The notes beneath the pieces were generated by a model. That model searched no databases. It was given only the letters and a program-made list of their open reading frames with translations, and was not told the DNA's origin. A stretch of DNA of 6,474 nt from Verrucomicrobia bacterium UBA3063 (GTDB taxonomy: Bacteria > Verrucomicrobiota > Verrucomicrobiia > Methylacidiphilales > Verrucolacustridaceae): NCBI GenBank assembly GCA_002366885.1, contig DFCD01000007.1, positions 290-6,763 on the forward strand. The letters are read 5' to 3'. A program made the translations under genes and the position numbers. Positions 5,506-6,474 of the stretch are shown piece after piece (positions within the stretch are counted from its first letter, which is position 1; the number at the start of each line of letters is the position of its first letter).

Positions 5506-6474
5506 TTAGTCCCCGAAGCAGATGCCGATTTCGCGGGCGTGACGGACAAACTGGCCGGAGGGAGGGACGGTGCGGATGCGGGCAACGGCATTGGCGATGG
5601 GCACGCCCCCGATTTCATAGTTCTGGTAACTGACCATTTGACCGAATTTTCTTTTGACCACCAGTTCGACCGCTCCTACCCCGAACCGGGTGCCGAGGAT
5701 CCGGTCGAGCGCGGTCGGATTGCCGCCCCGCTGCAGGTGGCCGAGCACCACGTGACGGGTTTCCTGGCTGGTGCGCGTTTCCATTTCCCGGGCGACATGT
5801 TCGCCGATGCCGCCCAGCCGAACCTCGCCCTTGCCCCGGAGTCCGGATTTGATGGTGGAGAGGTGTCCTTTTGCCGGAATGGCGCCTTCGGCCACCACGA
5901 TCATGGTCGAGGGAAGGCCCAGTGAGGCCCGTTCCTTGGCAAAATCCGCCACCTTGGCGAAGTGGAAGGGGATTTCCGGGATAAGGATGACGTCAGCGCC
6001 GCCGGCCAACCCGCCCTGCAGGGCAATCCAACCGGCGTGACGTCCCATCGTTTCCACCACCATGATCCGCTTGTGGGAGCGGGCGGTGGTGTGGAGCCGG
6101 TCGAGGCTGTCGACCACGCAGGTCACGGCCGAATCGAAACCGAAGGTGGAGGCGGTGGCGAGAATGTCGTTGTCAATGGTCTTGGGGACGCCGACCACAT
6201 TCATGCCCATCTTTTGCAGTTGGAGGGATGTGGAGAGGGATCCGTCCCCTCCGATACAAATCAGGGCGTGGAGGTTGAGGCCGCGATAGGTATCCCTGGC
6301 CTGGTGTAGGATTTCCCGGGGAATTTCCGCCTTTTTGCCGGCCCCCACTTTGGCCACAAAACGACCCCGGTTGGTGGTGCCAAGGATCGTGCCGCCCAGA
6401 TGGCTGATATGGGAGACCGAGACAGGATCGAGGCGTTGATAACGGACAGGGTTGAGCAGGCCCTCGTAGCCGTC
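5506..6474 (-). CDS. pfkA: 6-phosphofructokinase, N-terminus cut off by the window; mixed ATP/PPi signature
   Basis: This enzyme phosphorylates fructose 6-phosphate to fructose 1,6-bisphosphate, the committed glycolytic step. 322 codons are visible before TAA at 5508-5506; the reading frame stays open to the window edge (DGYEGLLNP, then HLGGTILGTTNRGRF), so the start and the first glycine-rich loop lie outside and the internal GTG at 6357 is not the start. Motifs, in E. coli PfkA order: CIGGDGS (phosphoryl donor loop, Gly at position 104), GVPKTIDNDI (catalytic Asp127 equivalent, Lys at 124), SHKRIMVVETMGRHAGW (sugar-phosphate Arg and MGR), LIPEIPF (Glu222 equivalent), and TRHVVLGHLQRGG (Arg243, His249 and Arg252 equivalents). 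The overall pattern, including TFGFDSAV, DRLHTTARSH and the C-terminal VPIANAVARIRTV, resembles the 'mixed-substrate group III' PFKs such as those of actinobacteria. Gly104 favours ATP, while Lys124 is usual in PPi enzymes and in some ATP enzymes, so the donor is probably ATP but not certain. The gene is convergent with the lacI-family gene. Confidence 0.95.
   Translation of the reverse strand, partial: DGYEGLLNPVRYQRLDPVSVSHISHLGGTILGTTNRGRFVAKVGAGKKAEIPREILHQARDTYRGLNLHALICIGGDGSLSTSLQLQKMGMNVVGVPKTIDNDILATASTFGFDSAVTCVVDSLDRLHTTARSHKRIMVVETMGRHAGWIALQGGLAGGADVILIPEIPFHFAKVADFAKERASLGLPSTMIVVAEGAIPAKGHLSTIKSGLRGKGEVRLGGIGEHVAREMETRTSQETRHVVLGHLQRGGNPTALDRILGTRFGVGAVELVVKRKFGQMVSYQNYEIGGVPIANAVARIRTVPPSGQFVRHAREIGICFGD

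Noticed and set aside
4614..5618. Minus-strand open frame of about 334 codons opposite the LacI-family gene
   Set aside because: Its product is rich in Arg, Pro, Ser and His with no fold signature, while the plus-strand frame is an intact LacI-family protein.
6355..6357. GTG at 6357-6355 as the start of the phosphofructokinase
   Set aside because: The frame continues upstream with conserved PFK sequence (HLGGTILGTTNRGRF), so the true start is outside the window.

Overview
The window is GC-rich bacterial chromosome with dense, ordinary coding and no mobile element, CRISPR array, tRNA or rRNA that I can see. The set of genes suggests a free-living, high-GC bacterium. The LacI DNA-binding domain style, the actinobacterial/'group III'-like phosphofructokinase and the nadK–EIIA linkage made me think of Verrucomicrobiota or a related PVC-group lineage, but that is a low-confidence guess with no marker gene behind it.

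Layout: (1) positions 3038 down to 1, minus strand: the first two thirds of gltB, the large subunit of glutamate synthase, running off the left edge. (2) 3039-3130: a 92-bp intergenic region shared by gltB and the divergent plus-strand operon. (3) 3131-5468, plus strand: three genes tightly packed as nadK (NAD kinase), a PTS EIIA-domain protein of the PtsN/fructose type, and a LacI-family transcription regulator. Both junctions are 4-bp GTGA overlaps, so the three are almost certainly co-transcribed and translationally coupled. (4) 5469-5505: a 37-bp convergent gap holding a GC-rich hairpin. (5) 6474 down to 5506, minus strand: the C-terminal 322 residues of a 6-phosphofructokinase whose start lies beyond the right edge.

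Functionally the window is central carbon and nitrogen metabolism. GltB makes glutamate from glutamine and 2-oxoglutarate. NadK supplies NADP(H), the reductant pool that many glutamate synthases draw on. EIIA(Ntr)-type proteins are phosphorylation-state sensors that link carbon and nitrogen status. PFK is the committed step of glycolysis. The points that most deserve a second look are the coupled nadK–EIIA–lacI cassette with its redox/PTS/regulator logic, the altered effector pocket of the LacI protein, and the mixed ATP/PPi signature of the PFK. I saw no clearly undescribed system.
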